Under the pieces are notes generated by a model that was given only the letters and a program-made list of their open reading frames with translations, ran no database searches and had not been told where the DNA came from. Source: Alphaproteobacteria bacterium (lineage in GTDB: Bacteria > Pseudomonadota > Alphaproteobacteria > Micropepsales > Micropepsaceae). Taken from it: a DNA stretch of 37,842 nt. Below, in pieces: positions 1-6,809 of this stretch (positions within the stretch are counted from its first letter, which is position 1; the number at the start of each line of letters is the position of its first letter). Made by a program: the position numbers and the translations under genes. The DNA lies in assembly GCA_016124635.1 (NCBI GenBank), contig WGNJ01000034.1, positions 1 to 37,842 on the forward strand. Direction: 5' to 3'.

Positions 1-76
1 AGCGGATCGCCTCAAGATGCTCGCGCGCCTTGGTTTCGTTGGAATAAACCGGATTAGAAAGTTCAACAGGCGTCAT
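1..76 (-). CDS. IS1595-family (ISXO2-like) transposase, N-terminal fragment
   Basis: Only the first 25 codons are inside the window; the gene runs leftward off base 1. The visible peptide carries the pattern L-S-N-P-V-Y followed by K-A-R-E-H-L-E-A-I-R. From family knowledge this precedes the W-P-x-G-x-x-C-P-x-C-G zinc ribbon at the start of IS1595/ISXO2 transposases, which move DNA by a DDE-type mechanism. The ATG has a GGGAG ribosome-binding site about 9 bases upstream. It follows the HNH-like gene by only 33 bases, so it is either the edge of an inserted element or a gene carried in the leftward operon. The zinc ribbon and catalytic residues cannot be seen, so the assignment rests on a short conserved stretch. 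Confidence 0.68.
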   Translation of the reverse strand, partial: MTPVELSNPVYSNETKAREHLEAIR

Positions 77-92
77 GGCTTAGCTCTCCCAT

Positions 93-109
93 CACCCAAA
101 TGTGGGGTG
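93..109. repeat. Short inverted repeat CACCC-N7-GGGTG between the HNH and transposase genes
   Basis: Two five-base arms flank seven bases, directly after the HNH-like stop codon and 17 bases before the transposase start. It could be the terminal inverted repeat region of the IS1595-like element or a weak terminator. The partner end of the element lies outside the window, so neither reading can be tested here. Confidence 0.25.
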
Positions 110-523
110 TCAGGCGCCATCAGTCAAGTATATAACTCCCCGCGCGAGCCCGCGGTAGGTGACGCGCTGCTCGAGTCGCGCCGGCGGCGTTCGCAGGATC
201 GAGCCCATGAACGCCGGCCAGCTGGCAATCGGACCGAAGCGCCCGCCGGCGGTGATGATCCGCCGGTACTCGCGCCAGATCCCGCGGTTCTGAAAGCGGC
301 AGTGCACGACCATGTGGCAGCAGAAGCAGAGGTGATAACGGTCGGTCTTGCCGCGCTTGAAGGGCTCGCTGTAGTCCTCGGCGTGCGCGTGGATCACGCC
401 CGTCTCTTGACCGCAGGCACAGCACTCGCACGGCCGCTTCAGCCGGCCGGTCTTCCATTGCTCGTTAAGCCACCGCTGCGCCGCGGTTCGCTGGGCGCCG
501 CTGAAGCCGTTGTAGCTGTTCAC
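110..523 (-). CDS. HNH-like zinc-binding phage protein
   Basis: 137 residues. Residues about 32-77 carry a dense Cys/His cluster: C-E-C-C-A-C-G, then H-A-H-A-E-D-Y, then L-C-F-C-C-H-M-V-V-H-C-R-F. The spacing of a CxxC-type knuckle, a His-Asp pair and a second CxxCH knuckle is that of small HNH-type zinc proteins of phages, with the H-A-H-x-E-D-Y segment in the place of the HNH catalytic histidine. Nuclease activity is inferred only, and many relatives are simply annotated as hypothetical. The start ATG overlaps the stop of the upstream HTH gene as ATGA, so the two are probably translated together. It is near the distal end of the leftward early operon. Confidence 0.6.
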   Translation of the reverse strand: MNSYNGFSGAQRTAAQRWLNEQWKTGRLKRPCECCACGQETGVIHAHAEDYSEPFKRGKTDRYHLCFCCHMVVHCRFQNRGIWREYRRIITAGGRFGPIASWPAFMGSILRTPPARLEQRVTYRGLARGVIYLTDGA

Positions 524-774
524 TTGCCCCGGTCCTTCTTGATGTCCTTCAGCGTCGTCACGCCGGCGGTCTTGTACTTGGGCAGCTGCTCGTCGCAGCG
601 CGCGTAGATGATCTCCAGCGTGTCGTCCATGAGCTCAAGGTGAGACTTGCTCGTCTCTGGCTTCAGCCAGGCCTTCACCGTGTGCTCGCTCTTGCCGCTC
701 AGTGCCGCCACGTTCTTGTAGGTGAGCTCGTGCTTCGCCATCAGCGCGCGCAAGAGCTCCTGGTTCGTCCGCAT
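520..774 (-). CDS. Small helix-turn-helix (Cro/XRE-like) DNA-binding protein
   Basis: 84 residues from the chosen ATG; a second ATG two codons upstream is possible, but GAGG lies 6 bases before the chosen one and would abut the other. Residues 3-40 read as a lambda-repressor-type HTH: N-Q-E-L-L-R-A-L-M, then T-Y-K-N-V-A-A-L-S-G, then S-E-H-T-V-K-A-W-L. The likely role is transcriptional control of the phage early or late switch. A perfect GGGTA-N5-TACCC palindrome sits 22 bases upstream, inside the preceding gene, so this protein could bind it (autoregulation) or be controlled by another repressor. The gene overlaps the end of the 635-1432 gene by 140 bases in another frame. Confidence 0.65.
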   Translation of the reverse strand: MRTNQELLRALMAKHELTYKNVAALSGKSEHTVKAWLKPETSKSHLELMDDTLEIIYARCDEQLPKYKTAGVTTLKDIKKDRGK

Positions 775-1432
775 GATCATCCTCGTCAGTCAAAGGGGTA
801 GAAGATACCCTAGACGCTTCGTCAGGCAAGCTCAAATCCCACGGCCTGTGCAGCCACGCCAGCAGGCGAACGGCGTCGGCGTAGCTCACGCGGGCCTCAA
901 CCGTGACACAATCATCGCTTGAGGTCTGGTACATCCGCACGTTCCCTTTGCCGCGGCGCGTCTCGTACCAGAAGTCGGAACTATGCCCGCCGTGCCGGTT
1001 GTGCTCGAGGCTGGCGACGACGCGGCGCATCGTTTCGATGCGGAGCTCGTGCGCGGCCTTGGTGTCCAGCGTCTGCTGCACGAAGGCCTGTTGCTGCGGC
1101 AGCAGCTGGCGGTAGACCGGCAGGAATCGTCGCGCGATGTCGCCGGCGATCGACTTGGCCGGCCGACTGGCGCTCACGCCGATCGCGGAGCCTCTGGTGT
1201 CGTACCAGTTATGACCCTTCGGCCACACGCCGGCGACGGTCAGCTTGCCTTGCTCACGCCAGCCTTGGCGGATCTCCATTCGCTCGGCCGGCGCCTGGTC
1301 GTTGCTGAGGATCGCGCTGCAGCTGTGGCACTGCTTCTCCTCGATCTCGCTCGCCACTTCGTTGAAGCGCCACTTGCCCGGCAGATGCTTCGCGATCTCG
1401 CCGGCGAGCGCGTAGAGCTCGTCGCGTTCCAT
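635..1432 (-). CDS. Phage early protein of unknown function
   Basis: 265 residues from ATG 1432; an adjacent in-frame GTG at 1435 is also possible. I do not recognise a catalytic family. Residues about 35-40 contain C-H-S-C, and the middle has a basic, aromatic stretch. The last ~45 residues, read across the HTH gene, are rich in Ala, Arg, Glu and Gly and look like an unselected second frame. The working C-terminus may therefore end near residue 215, or this is real overlapping coding. The start overlaps the preceding stop by one base (TGATG), consistent with translational coupling in the leftward operon. Confidence 0.55.
   Translation of the reverse strand: MERDELYALAGEIAKHLPGKWRFNEVASEIEEKQCHSCSAILSNDQAPAERMEIRQGWREQGKLTVAGVWPKGHNWYDTRGSAIGVSASRPAKSIAGDIARRFLPVYRQLLPQQQAFVQQTLDTKAAHELRIETMRRVVASLEHNRHGGHSSDFWYETRRGKGNVRMYQTSSDDCVTVEARVSYADAVRLLAWLHRPWDLSLPDEASRVSSTPLTDEDDHADEPGALARADGEARAHLQERGGTERQERAHGEGLAEARDEQVSP
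796..810. promoter_or_regulatory. Operator-like palindrome GGGTAGAAGATACCC
   Basis: A perfect 5-bp inverted repeat around a 5-bp spacer, of the same GGGTA-N5-TACCC design as the sites at 2515-2529 and 36577-36591. It lies inside the 635-1432 gene, 22 bases before the HTH start. It probably marks an internal promoter and operator for the HTH gene. No convincing -35/-10 pair is visible, so the promoter part is inference. Confidence 0.6.
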
Positions 1433-1713
1433 CACAGATCCTCCCGGCGCACGACGCCGTGATAGGCGTCGGCCATCAGATCAAAGCCGCGCCAGCTGGC
1501 GACAACCACGTCATCGGGGTCGATGCCGCCGAAGTCCGGTGCTACCAGCAGCTGCTCAGCGGTCCATCGCTCGTCGAAGATCAAGCCGCCGCAGGGCTTC
1601 CAACCCATCGCCGCGGCCGTCTCGTCCGCTTGCTCTTCGCTGTGCGCTGCAACCCAGCGCGTGTCGTCGTCGCGCTCGGTGACGCTCGTGTACTGATACG
1701 TCTTCAAGGTCAC
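1432..1713 (-). CDS. Small phage protein of unknown function
   Basis: 93 residues from GTG 1713, chosen because GGGAG lies about 9 bases upstream and because the GTG overlaps the preceding TGA as GTGA; longer in-frame starts run back into an Arg-rich, unselected stretch. The N-terminal half (T-Y-Q-Y-T-S-V-T-E-R) suggests a beta strand; the middle has an acidic, Ala-rich helix; no cofactor or catalytic motif is recognised. It sits between a zinc-ribbon gene and the 265-residue gene in a tightly overlapped leftward operon, so it is likely an early host-takeover or accessory protein. Confidence 0.6.
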   Translation of the reverse strand: MTLKTYQYTSVTERDDDTRWVAAHSEEQADETAAAMGWKPCGGLIFDERWTAEQLLVAPDFGGIDPDDVVVASWRGFDLMADAYHGVVRREDL

Positions 1714-1949
1714 GGCACTTCTCCCTCTGTTTCGGTTTCGTCGTCGTCGTCCGGTTCCGGCGTATCGACCGGCACCCAATCAAGCGTCGTCTCGCCGTCG
1801 CAGCGGTTGCAGAACGCGCCCTTGTCGAAGGTGTTGGCGACTTCCCAGCGCTGCGCTTCGACGTTCCATTCGGCGTAGGCGTCAGCCATCACGTCGCTTG
1901 ACTTGCAACGCCTGCAGACCGGCTTCTCTTTCGCTTTCGCTTCGCACAT
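1710..1949 (-). CDS. Zinc-ribbon protein
   Basis: 79 residues. Two Cys pairs, C-R-R-C at residues 12-15 and C-N-R-C at 48-51, bracket a W-N-V-E-x-Q-x-W-E-V segment. This is the layout of small phage zinc-ribbon proteins found beside early genes. The C-terminus is strongly acidic (a D/E run after residue 66), possibly a DNA-mimic or interaction tail. The start ATG was chosen because sequence further upstream in this frame is the out-of-frame shadow of the J-domain gene. The stop overlaps the next start as GTGA. Zinc binding is a sound prediction; the biological role is unknown. Confidence 0.65.
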   Translation of the reverse strand: MCEAKAKEKPVCRRCKSSDVMADAYAEWNVEAQRWEVANTFDKGAFCNRCDGETTLDWVPVDTPEPDDDDETETEGEVP

Positions 1950-1954
1950 GGTGC

Positions 1955-2455
1955 TCAGGCCTCCGCCGTCTGGAGTGCCGCGCGGCGCTTGCCGGCAAAC
2001 GGCTTCGACGATCCGTATGTGTTGCGGATCTCCTCCATGCTGTGCTCGCGCCGATTGCGGCTTGGACGCCAACCATCCGGGCGCAGATACCAAGCCTCTT
2101 TCTTCGGCGCCCAACGGCAGCCCGCCGCCTTCAGCGCTTCCTTGTGGGTCTTGGTGTCGCCGGTGATCCACGCCCAGCTGCCGCAAATCTCGATCGACAG
2201 TCCGGGCAAATCGAGCAGCGCATTGAGCGCTTCACTGAGCGCTTCGGCGTAGCCCTTCGCCTCGCCGGGGTCGACGTCGCCGGAAAACCCCTCAAGCGCA
2301 TCGCGCGCCGCGTTCACGACTTTCATCATGACGCCGCCGGCAGGGTTGACGTCCGGGTGGTAGATCTTTGCAGCACGCTTCCACGCTTCGTTGACCATTT
2401 CCGGGGTTATCGTACCGGAGAGGCCAAGCACGGCCGCTGCATCGGAGACTTTCAT
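1955..2455 (-). CDS. J-domain (DnaJ-like) phage protein with a second C-terminal domain
   Basis: 166 residues. The first gene of the leftward operon. Residues 1-55 form a J-domain with the diagnostic H-P-D at 33-35, preceded by a W-K-R-A-A-K-I-Y helix. J-domains stimulate Hsp70 (DnaK) ATPase, so the protein could recruit host DnaK to a phage partner. Residues about 88-125 carry a second motif, W-A-W-I-T-G-D-T-K then L-K-A-A-G-C-R-W then W-Y-L-R-P, which recurs in phage J-like proteins and whose role I do not know. ATG 2455 was chosen because GGAGG lies 8 bases upstream; the ATG 15 bases earlier overlaps that site. It is divergently transcribed from the terminase operon across an operator-bearing region. 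Confidence 0.8.
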   Translation of the reverse strand: MKVSDAAAVLGLSGTITPEMVNEAWKRAAKIYHPDVNPAGGVMMKVVNAARDALEGFSGDVDPGEAKGYAEALSEALNALLDLPGLSIEICGSWAWITGDTKTHKEALKAAGCRWAPKKEAWYLRPDGWRPSRNRREHSMEEIRNTYGSSKPFAGKRRAALQTAEA

Positions 2456-2487
2456 AGTCGCTTCCTCCATTGCCTAACTTCACTATG

Positions 2488-2503
2488 GGGTAGTTTATAA
2501 CCC
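2488..2503. promoter_or_regulatory. Imperfect operator GGGTAGTTTATAACCC
   Basis: Matches the GGGTA-N5-TACCC design with one extra or mismatched base in the right arm. Its centre lies about 27 bp from the perfect site at 2515-2529, between two and three helical turns, so cooperative dimer binding on a similar face is plausible. It overlaps the proposed rightward -10 element. Confidence 0.5.
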
Positions 2504-2514
2504 GAATATATGAT

Positions 2515-2529
2515 GGGTAGTAAATACCC
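2515..2529. promoter_or_regulatory. Operator palindrome GGGTAGTAAATACCC
   Basis: A perfect palindrome with 5-bp arms and spacer GTAAA. It is identical, including three bases 5' to it (GAT), to the site at 36577-36591, so 18 bp are shared exactly between two promoter regions 34 kb apart. Repressor binding here would block the early leftward and late rightward promoters together. Confidence 0.7.
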
Positions 2530-2572
2530 AAAAGGCAATCGAAGCGATTTTTTTGTGACAAGCGTGTAAGGT

Positions 2573-3019
2573 ATGGCGAGAGGAAAGAGGCACAAGCCGA
2601 CTGAAGAGCTCAGACAGCGCGTTCAGACCTACGCGGCGCTCGGCATCCTGCAGGAAGACATCTGCCGGCTCATCGGCATCAACAGCATCACGACGCTCGG
2701 CAAATACTATCGGGCCGAACTCGATCTCGGTGAGGTGCAGGCAACAGCCAAGGTCGCTGAGCGCGTCTACAACGAAGCGAAGAACCCCAAGGGCAATCTG
2801 GCGGCGGCGTTCTTCTGGCTGAAGACGCGCGGCAAGGGACAGTGGCGCGAGAAGACGGTCGTTGAATTGCAGGGTCGCAACGGGGGACCGATCCAAAGCG
2901 TCGACATTTCAGTGCTGAAGGACATGACAGACGAGGAACTTGATGCGCTCCGCAAGGCATCGGATAAACTTGCTGCTCTTGCCGGACGCGATAGCGGCGG
3001 AACAACGCCGCAGGGCTGA
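2573..3019 (+). CDS. Terminase small subunit (TerS)
   Basis: 148 residues. The first gene of the rightward structural operon, directly followed by the large terminase. Residues 9-50 contain a helix-turn-helix region (R-V-Q-T-Y-A-A-L-G then I-C-R-L-I-G then L-G-K-Y-Y), fitting recognition of packaging initiation DNA. The middle (R-V-Y-N-E-A, then A-A-A-F-F-W-L-K-T-R-G-K-G-Q-W) is a conserved part of one small-terminase group. TerS forms a ring that binds phage DNA and regulates TerL in packaging. The last ~77 bases overlap the start of TerL in another frame. Family membership is inferred from HTH and position together. Confidence 0.8.
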   Translation: MARGKRHKPTEELRQRVQTYAALGILQEDICRLIGINSITTLGKYYRAELDLGEVQATAKVAERVYNEAKNPKGNLAAAFFWLKTRGKGQWREKTVVELQGRNGGPIQSVDISVLKDMTDEELDALRKASDKLAALAGRDSGGTTPQG

Positions 3020-4469
3020 AGAGCGCGAGCGCCAGCGCCTCGAGCAAGACGAGCAAGCAATCCGAGTGCGCTGCCGCCGGCTTGGCGGCTTTGTCCGTGA
3101 GTTCTGGCACATACTCGAGCCCGGCGTCGACTACGTGCACGGCTGGCACATCGACGCGATCTGCGAGCATCTGGAGGCGGTGACGGACGGCCGCATCACG
3201 CGGCTCCTCATCAACGTCCCGCCGGGCATGATGAAATCGCTCCTCGTGAGCGTGTTCTGGCCGGCGTGGGAGTGGGGACCGCGCGGCCTCTCCCACATGC
3301 GCTATCTAAGCACGAGCTACAACGGCGACTATGTGTCCCGCGACTGCCGCAAGATGCTGCAGCTGGTCACATGCGACAAGTATCAGCGCCTATGGGGCGA
3401 CACCGTTCGCTTGATCCGCGGCGGCACGGACTCGTTTGAGAACACATCGCACGGCAGCCGCGAGGGTCAGGCCTTCGTGTCGCTGACCGGCGGTCGTGGC
3501 AACCGCGTCATCATTGACGACCCGCACTCGGTGGACTCGGCCGAAAGCGACACGATGCGCGAAAGCAAGATCCGCACGTTTCGCGAGTCCGTGCCGACGC
3601 GCCTCAACGATCCCGTCAAAGACGCCATCGTCGTCATCATGCAGCGACTGCACCAAGGCGACGTGTCCGGCACGATCGAAACGCTGAAGCTGCCCTACTG
3701 TCACCTCATGCTGCCGATGGAGTTTGAGGAAGAGCGGCGCTGCACCACCTCAATCGGCTTTACCGATCCGCGCACCTATGACGGGCAGCTGCTCTTCCCT
3801 GAGCGCTTCCCGCGCAAAGAGGTCGAAGCGCTGAAGCTCGTGCTCGGAGAGTATGCCGTTGCCGGCCAGCTACAGCAGCGGCCGACGAAGCGCGGCGGCG
3901 GTCTGTTCAAGCGGCGGTGGTTTGGCTTTGTCGGCGCGGTGCCGGCGGGCTCAAAGCGCGTGCGCAAATGGGACTTGGCGGCGACTGAGGAAGGGGCGAA
4001 CGGCAATCCAAATCCTGACTGGACTGTCGGCACACTCATGGCGCGCGACCATCAGGATTTCTACTACGTGGAGGACGTCATTCGCTTCCGCGGGACGCCG
4101 GCAGAAGTGGAAGCGGCCATCGTTAACACAGCCTCAGCAGATCGCGCGCGATACAGCGGAACAGTGACGGTTCACCTGAGCCAAGATCCCGGCCAAGCGG
4201 GCAAGGCGCAGGCACAGTACCTCATCAAAAAGCTCGCCGGCCACGTTGCCAAATCGGAGATCGAAAGCGGTGACAAAGAGACAAGGGCCGGACCGTTCGC
4301 CTCTCAAGCGCAAGCCGGGAACGTGAAGCTCGTGGAAGCCGACTGGAACGAAACATGGCTCTCCGAGATCGAGGTATTTCCGCGCGGCACGCATGACGAC
4401 CAGGTGGACAGCGCGAGCGGCGCCTTCAACGAGCTCACCGTGGGCGGTGGCTACAATCCGGTGTTCTAG
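2943..4469 (+). CDS. Terminase large subunit (TerL)
   Basis: 508 residues from ATG 2943; starts further in (TTG around 2970) would reduce the overlap with TerS and are equally possible. N-terminal ATPase: Walker A N-V-P-P-G-M-M-K-S at 91-99 and Walker B R-V-I-I-D-D-P at 188-194. C-terminal RNase H-like nuclease: R-K-W-D-L-A-A-T near residue 345 supplies the first catalytic Asp, and H-D-D-Q-V-D-S near 490 supplies later ones. The enzyme cuts concatemeric DNA and pumps it into the prohead, docked on the portal encoded next. All expected motor and nuclease motifs are present, so it should be functional. Confidence 0.95.
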   Translation: MRSARHRINLLLLPDAIAAEQRRRAEERERQRLEQDEQAIRVRCRRLGGFVREFWHILEPGVDYVHGWHIDAICEHLEAVTDGRITRLLINVPPGMMKSLLVSVFWPAWEWGPRGLSHMRYLSTSYNGDYVSRDCRKMLQLVTCDKYQRLWGDTVRLIRGGTDSFENTSHGSREGQAFVSLTGGRGNRVIIDDPHSVDSAESDTMRESKIRTFRESVPTRLNDPVKDAIVVIMQRLHQGDVSGTIETLKLPYCHLMLPMEFEEERRCTTSIGFTDPRTYDGQLLFPERFPRKEVEALKLVLGEYAVAGQLQQRPTKRGGGLFKRRWFGFVGAVPAGSKRVRKWDLAATEEGANGNPNPDWTVGTLMARDHQDFYYVEDVIRFRGTPAEVEAAIVNTASADRARYSGTVTVHLSQDPGQAGKAQAQYLIKKLAGHVAKSEIESGDKETRAGPFASQAQAGNVKLVEADWNETWLSEIEVFPRGTHDDQVDSASGAFNELTVGGGYNPVF

Positions 4470-4471
4470 GC

Positions 4472-5848
4472 ATGGCGTCACCCCTTGATTGGATTGACAA
4501 CATCACGAAGCGTCTGCGGCGCGGACGCCGGCCGAACCAAGCGCCGGCGCGCGACACGATGCAGTTCCCGAACTTCTTTCCGCTCGGGCAACAGACAACG
4601 CGCCAGCGCATCGTCTACAAGCCCACGCCGCGCAATCTGCGTTACTTCGCCAAGACGCCCTACGCGCGCAAGGCGATCAACGCCATCAAGAACCCGATCA
4701 AAGAGCTCAAGTGGGAAGTCTCGCCGCTCGAGGGCATCAAGCTCAACTCCGAGCTCAAGCGCCAGATCGAGATTGCCAGCCGCTGCTTCAGCCAGCCGAA
4801 CAATGACGACAATATCTCGTCGTTCCTCGAGCAAATCACCGAGGACATCTGCGTCGGCGCCGGCGCGTTCGAGACGCAGCAGAGCGGCGACGAAAACCGG
4901 CCGCTCTGGATGTGGCCGGTCGACGGCCTGACCATCCAAATCTTCCCCGGCTGGACCGGCGATCCCAGCGAGGCGCGCTTCGCGCAGTCGGTAGGTTACG
5001 GCAGCTACGCCGGCGGCGGTCAGATGATCCTGCTGCGCGACGACGAGCTCGTGTATCTGCGGCCGAACCCGAACCCGTCGACGCCCTTCGGCTTGGGTGA
5101 GCTCGAGGTGGCCTTCATGTCGATCGCCCGCCAGCTGGGGTTGGCTGAGTTTCAGGGCAACCTCACGTCGAACGCGCGCCCTAGCATTTTCGTCAACTTG
5201 GGCGAGGTGGCTGACAAGACGGTGCTCGAGGCCTTCCGATCCTACTGGATCAACGACATTGAAGGCCAAGGCAAGACGCCGATCGCCGGCATGAAGGGCG
5301 GCAAGATCGAACGGCTTTACCCGGAAGGCGACAACGGCCTCTTCCTCAAATACGCCGATTGGATCGTTCGCGAGATCGCCGCGGCGTTCGACTTGTCGCC
5401 GCAGAACATGGGCCTCGAGCGCGACATCAACCGCAACACCTCCGAGACGGCGGAAGATCGCGACTGGACGCAAGCGATCAAGCCGCGCGCGCGCATGATC
5501 GCCGGCGCCATGACAACGCAGGTCGTGCAGCGTCGCCTGGGCTTCTCGCAGCTGCAGTTCCGCTTCGTTGACCTGGACCGTGAAGACGAGAACGCGGCAG
5601 CGGAACGCCATAAGCTGTACTTCGAAATGAACGCGCTCACGCCCAACGAGATCCGCCGGCGCATCGGTGAGGAACCATCTGACAACGAATTCGCCGATAT
5701 GACGAACGCAGACATACAAATCGCCATCGCGGCGGCGCGCGGTGCGAAGGAAGTCTTGGACGACGACATCGGCGGCGGCGGCAAGAAGCAACCGGCGCCG
5801 GCGGCAAAGAAGCCGGCCAAGGGCAAACGCCAATCATCGGAGGACTGA
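4472..5848 (+). CDS. Portal protein
   Basis: 458 residues, two bases after TerL. Portals form the dodecameric channel through which TerL packages DNA and to which the neck attaches. Length, position and the conserved segment D-L-S-P-Q-N-M-G-L-E-R-D near residue 310, followed by N-R-N-T-S-E-T-A-E-D, fit portal proteins of myo- and siphoviruses. The N-terminus carries a basic stretch (K-R-L-R-R-G-R-R), and the C-terminus ends in a Lys/Pro/Ala-rich flexible tail after a Gly run. A good GGAGG site lies near its end for the next gene, showing tight operon packing. Confidence 0.88.
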   Translation: MASPLDWIDNITKRLRRGRRPNQAPARDTMQFPNFFPLGQQTTRQRIVYKPTPRNLRYFAKTPYARKAINAIKNPIKELKWEVSPLEGIKLNSELKRQIEIASRCFSQPNNDDNISSFLEQITEDICVGAGAFETQQSGDENRPLWMWPVDGLTIQIFPGWTGDPSEARFAQSVGYGSYAGGGQMILLRDDELVYLRPNPNPSTPFGLGELEVAFMSIARQLGLAEFQGNLTSNARPSIFVNLGEVADKTVLEAFRSYWINDIEGQGKTPIAGMKGGKIERLYPEGDNGLFLKYADWIVREIAAAFDLSPQNMGLERDINRNTSETAEDRDWTQAIKPRARMIAGAMTTQVVQRRLGFSQLQFRFVDLDREDENAAAERHKLYFEMNALTPNEIRRRIGEEPSDNEFADMTNADIQIAIAAARGAKEVLDDDIGGGGKKQPAPAAKKPAKGKRQSSED

Positions 5849-5852
5849 GAGC

Positions 5853-6167
5853 ATGGGCCTGCCTATTCACATCATGGAGTTGATTGAGGGCAGCACGCCG
5901 CTCAACAGCGATCGTCTTTTCGTCGGCGTGCAGAACCAGGTCGCCAACGTCGCCGGCGGCGGCGCCGATGTCGTCGTCTCCACGGCCGTCGCCTTCACAG
6001 CCGGCAAGCTGCCGCCGACTGACAAATACGGCGTCTTCATCAGCCCGGATCAGAACTGCACGTGGTGGATCTCCGCGCGCACGACGACCGGCTTCACGGT
6101 GAACCAGAAGCCGCCCAGCGGTGGCACACTCGCCGCGGGCAAGTTCGACGTGCTCGTTACCGCCTGA
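5853..6167 (+). CDS. Small virion-associated protein of unknown function
   Basis: 104 residues from ATG 5853, chosen because GGAGG lies about 9 bases upstream. The protein is beta-rich and soluble, with alternating hydrophobics (V-V-V-S-T-A-V-A-F-T-A-G) and a Y-G-V-F-I-S then W-W-I-S segment. No signal peptide or membrane helix. It lies between the portal and the scaffold genes, where head decoration, adaptor or head-fibre proteins are often encoded, but I cannot name the family. It is followed by a strong hairpin that may end the packaging transcript. Confidence 0.55.
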   Translation: MGLPIHIMELIEGSTPLNSDRLFVGVQNQVANVAGGGADVVVSTAVAFTAGKLPPTDKYGVFISPDQNCTWWISARTTTGFTVNQKPPSGGTLAAGKFDVLVTA

Positions 6168-6192
6168 TCCAAGTTTCAGCCGCGCAAGCGCA

Positions 6193-6236
6193 GAAGGGTG
6201 TTCGTGGGCTTAAGTCGCCTTAAACGGACACCCTTC
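6193..6236 (+). terminator. Strong 13-bp hairpin after the portal operon
   Basis: GAAGGGTGT (6193-6201) pairs with ACACCCTTC (6228-6236); the stem extends through a T-G wobble and CGT/ACG to 13 pairs around an 18-base loop. There is no clear T-tract after it, so it may be a partial terminator, an RNA processing site or a stabilising structure that lets capsid genes be expressed above the packaging genes. Confidence 0.5.
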
Positions 6237-6288
6237 AATTCATTGGTCCTCACGAAGCGCAAGCCCCAAAGCGTAGAGGACCGATCAC

Positions 6289-6783
6289 ATGGCAAAGAAA
6301 CCCGAAGGCACTGCAGCCGGCACCGCGGCGACGCCAGCCGCTGAGGAAACGCAGACGCAGCAACAGCAACAGCCGCCCGCGCCGAGCGACGACGAAAAGC
6401 TCAAGGCAGCTGCTGCTGAGGCTGAAGCGAAGGCGAAGGCTGAAGCCGAAGCCAAGGCCAAGGCGGACGCCGAAGCCAAAGCAGCTGAGGAAGCCGCCAA
6501 GGCGAAAGCGTCGGGAGAGCAATCGCAGTCGGAAGAGCGGCCGCAGCCCGGCGATGCGATCGTGGACGTCAAGGTCGAAGACACGTTCCTTCAGGCCGTC
6601 CAAGCGCAGCGTCGCTTGGCGCACGAGGAGAAGCGCTTTCCCGACGAAGCGGCCTTCCAGCGCCTCGAGCTCTGCACGGTTGAACTGCGCAACGCACTGC
6701 CCGATGCGCTCGCCGCCGCCAACCGCGGCCGTCATGAGCTCCTGTGCCAAGTGCTCGAGCGCATGATGGAAAACTTGAAGTAA
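6289..6783 (+). CDS. Ala/Lys/Glu-rich coiled-coil protein, possible scaffold-related factor
   Basis: 164 residues. The first ~85 residues are low complexity: a Gln/Pro-rich stretch, then a TolA-like A-E-A-K-A-K repeat expected to form a long helix or coiled coil. The C-terminal ~75 residues are a normal, compact helical domain (V-K-V-E-D-T-F-L-Q-A-V-Q and E-K-R-F-P-D-E-A-A-F). A GAGG site lies 8 bases before the ATG. It lies just upstream of the scaffold/protease gene, so a role as an internal scaffold or capsid assembly helper is possible, but there is no recognised family. Confidence 0.5.
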   Translation: MAKKPEGTAAGTAATPAAEETQTQQQQQPPAPSDDEKLKAAAAEAEAKAKAEAEAKAKADAEAKAAEEAAKAKASGEQSQSEERPQPGDAIVDVKVEDTFLQAVQAQRRLAHEEKRFPDEAAFQRLELCTVELRNALPDALAAANRGRHELLCQVLERMMENLK

Positions 6784-6809
6784 CGCCAGCCGTCTGAGGG
6801 GGATCGTCA

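Larger units (their letters stand above)
2456..2572. promoter_or_regulatory. Divergent promoter region between early and packaging operons
   Basis: This 117-base segment is much more AT-rich than its surroundings and separates leftward and rightward operons. It contains one perfect and one imperfect operator palindrome. A TTGCCT (2470-2475) precedes TTTATA (2494-2499) by 18 bases on the plus strand, a possible rightward promoter whose -10 would lie inside the imperfect operator. A mirror TTGCCT (2538-2533 on the minus strand) could serve the leftward operon, but its -10 is not convincing. The promoter hexamers are weak guesses; the regulatory nature of the segment is well supported. Confidence 0.6.

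Noticed and set aside
4478..5833. Long minus-strand open frame (451 codons) opposite the portal gene
   Set aside because: It mirrors the portal gene codon for codon, has an Arg/Leu/Val-rich composition typical of a GC-rich shadow, and has no ribosome site.
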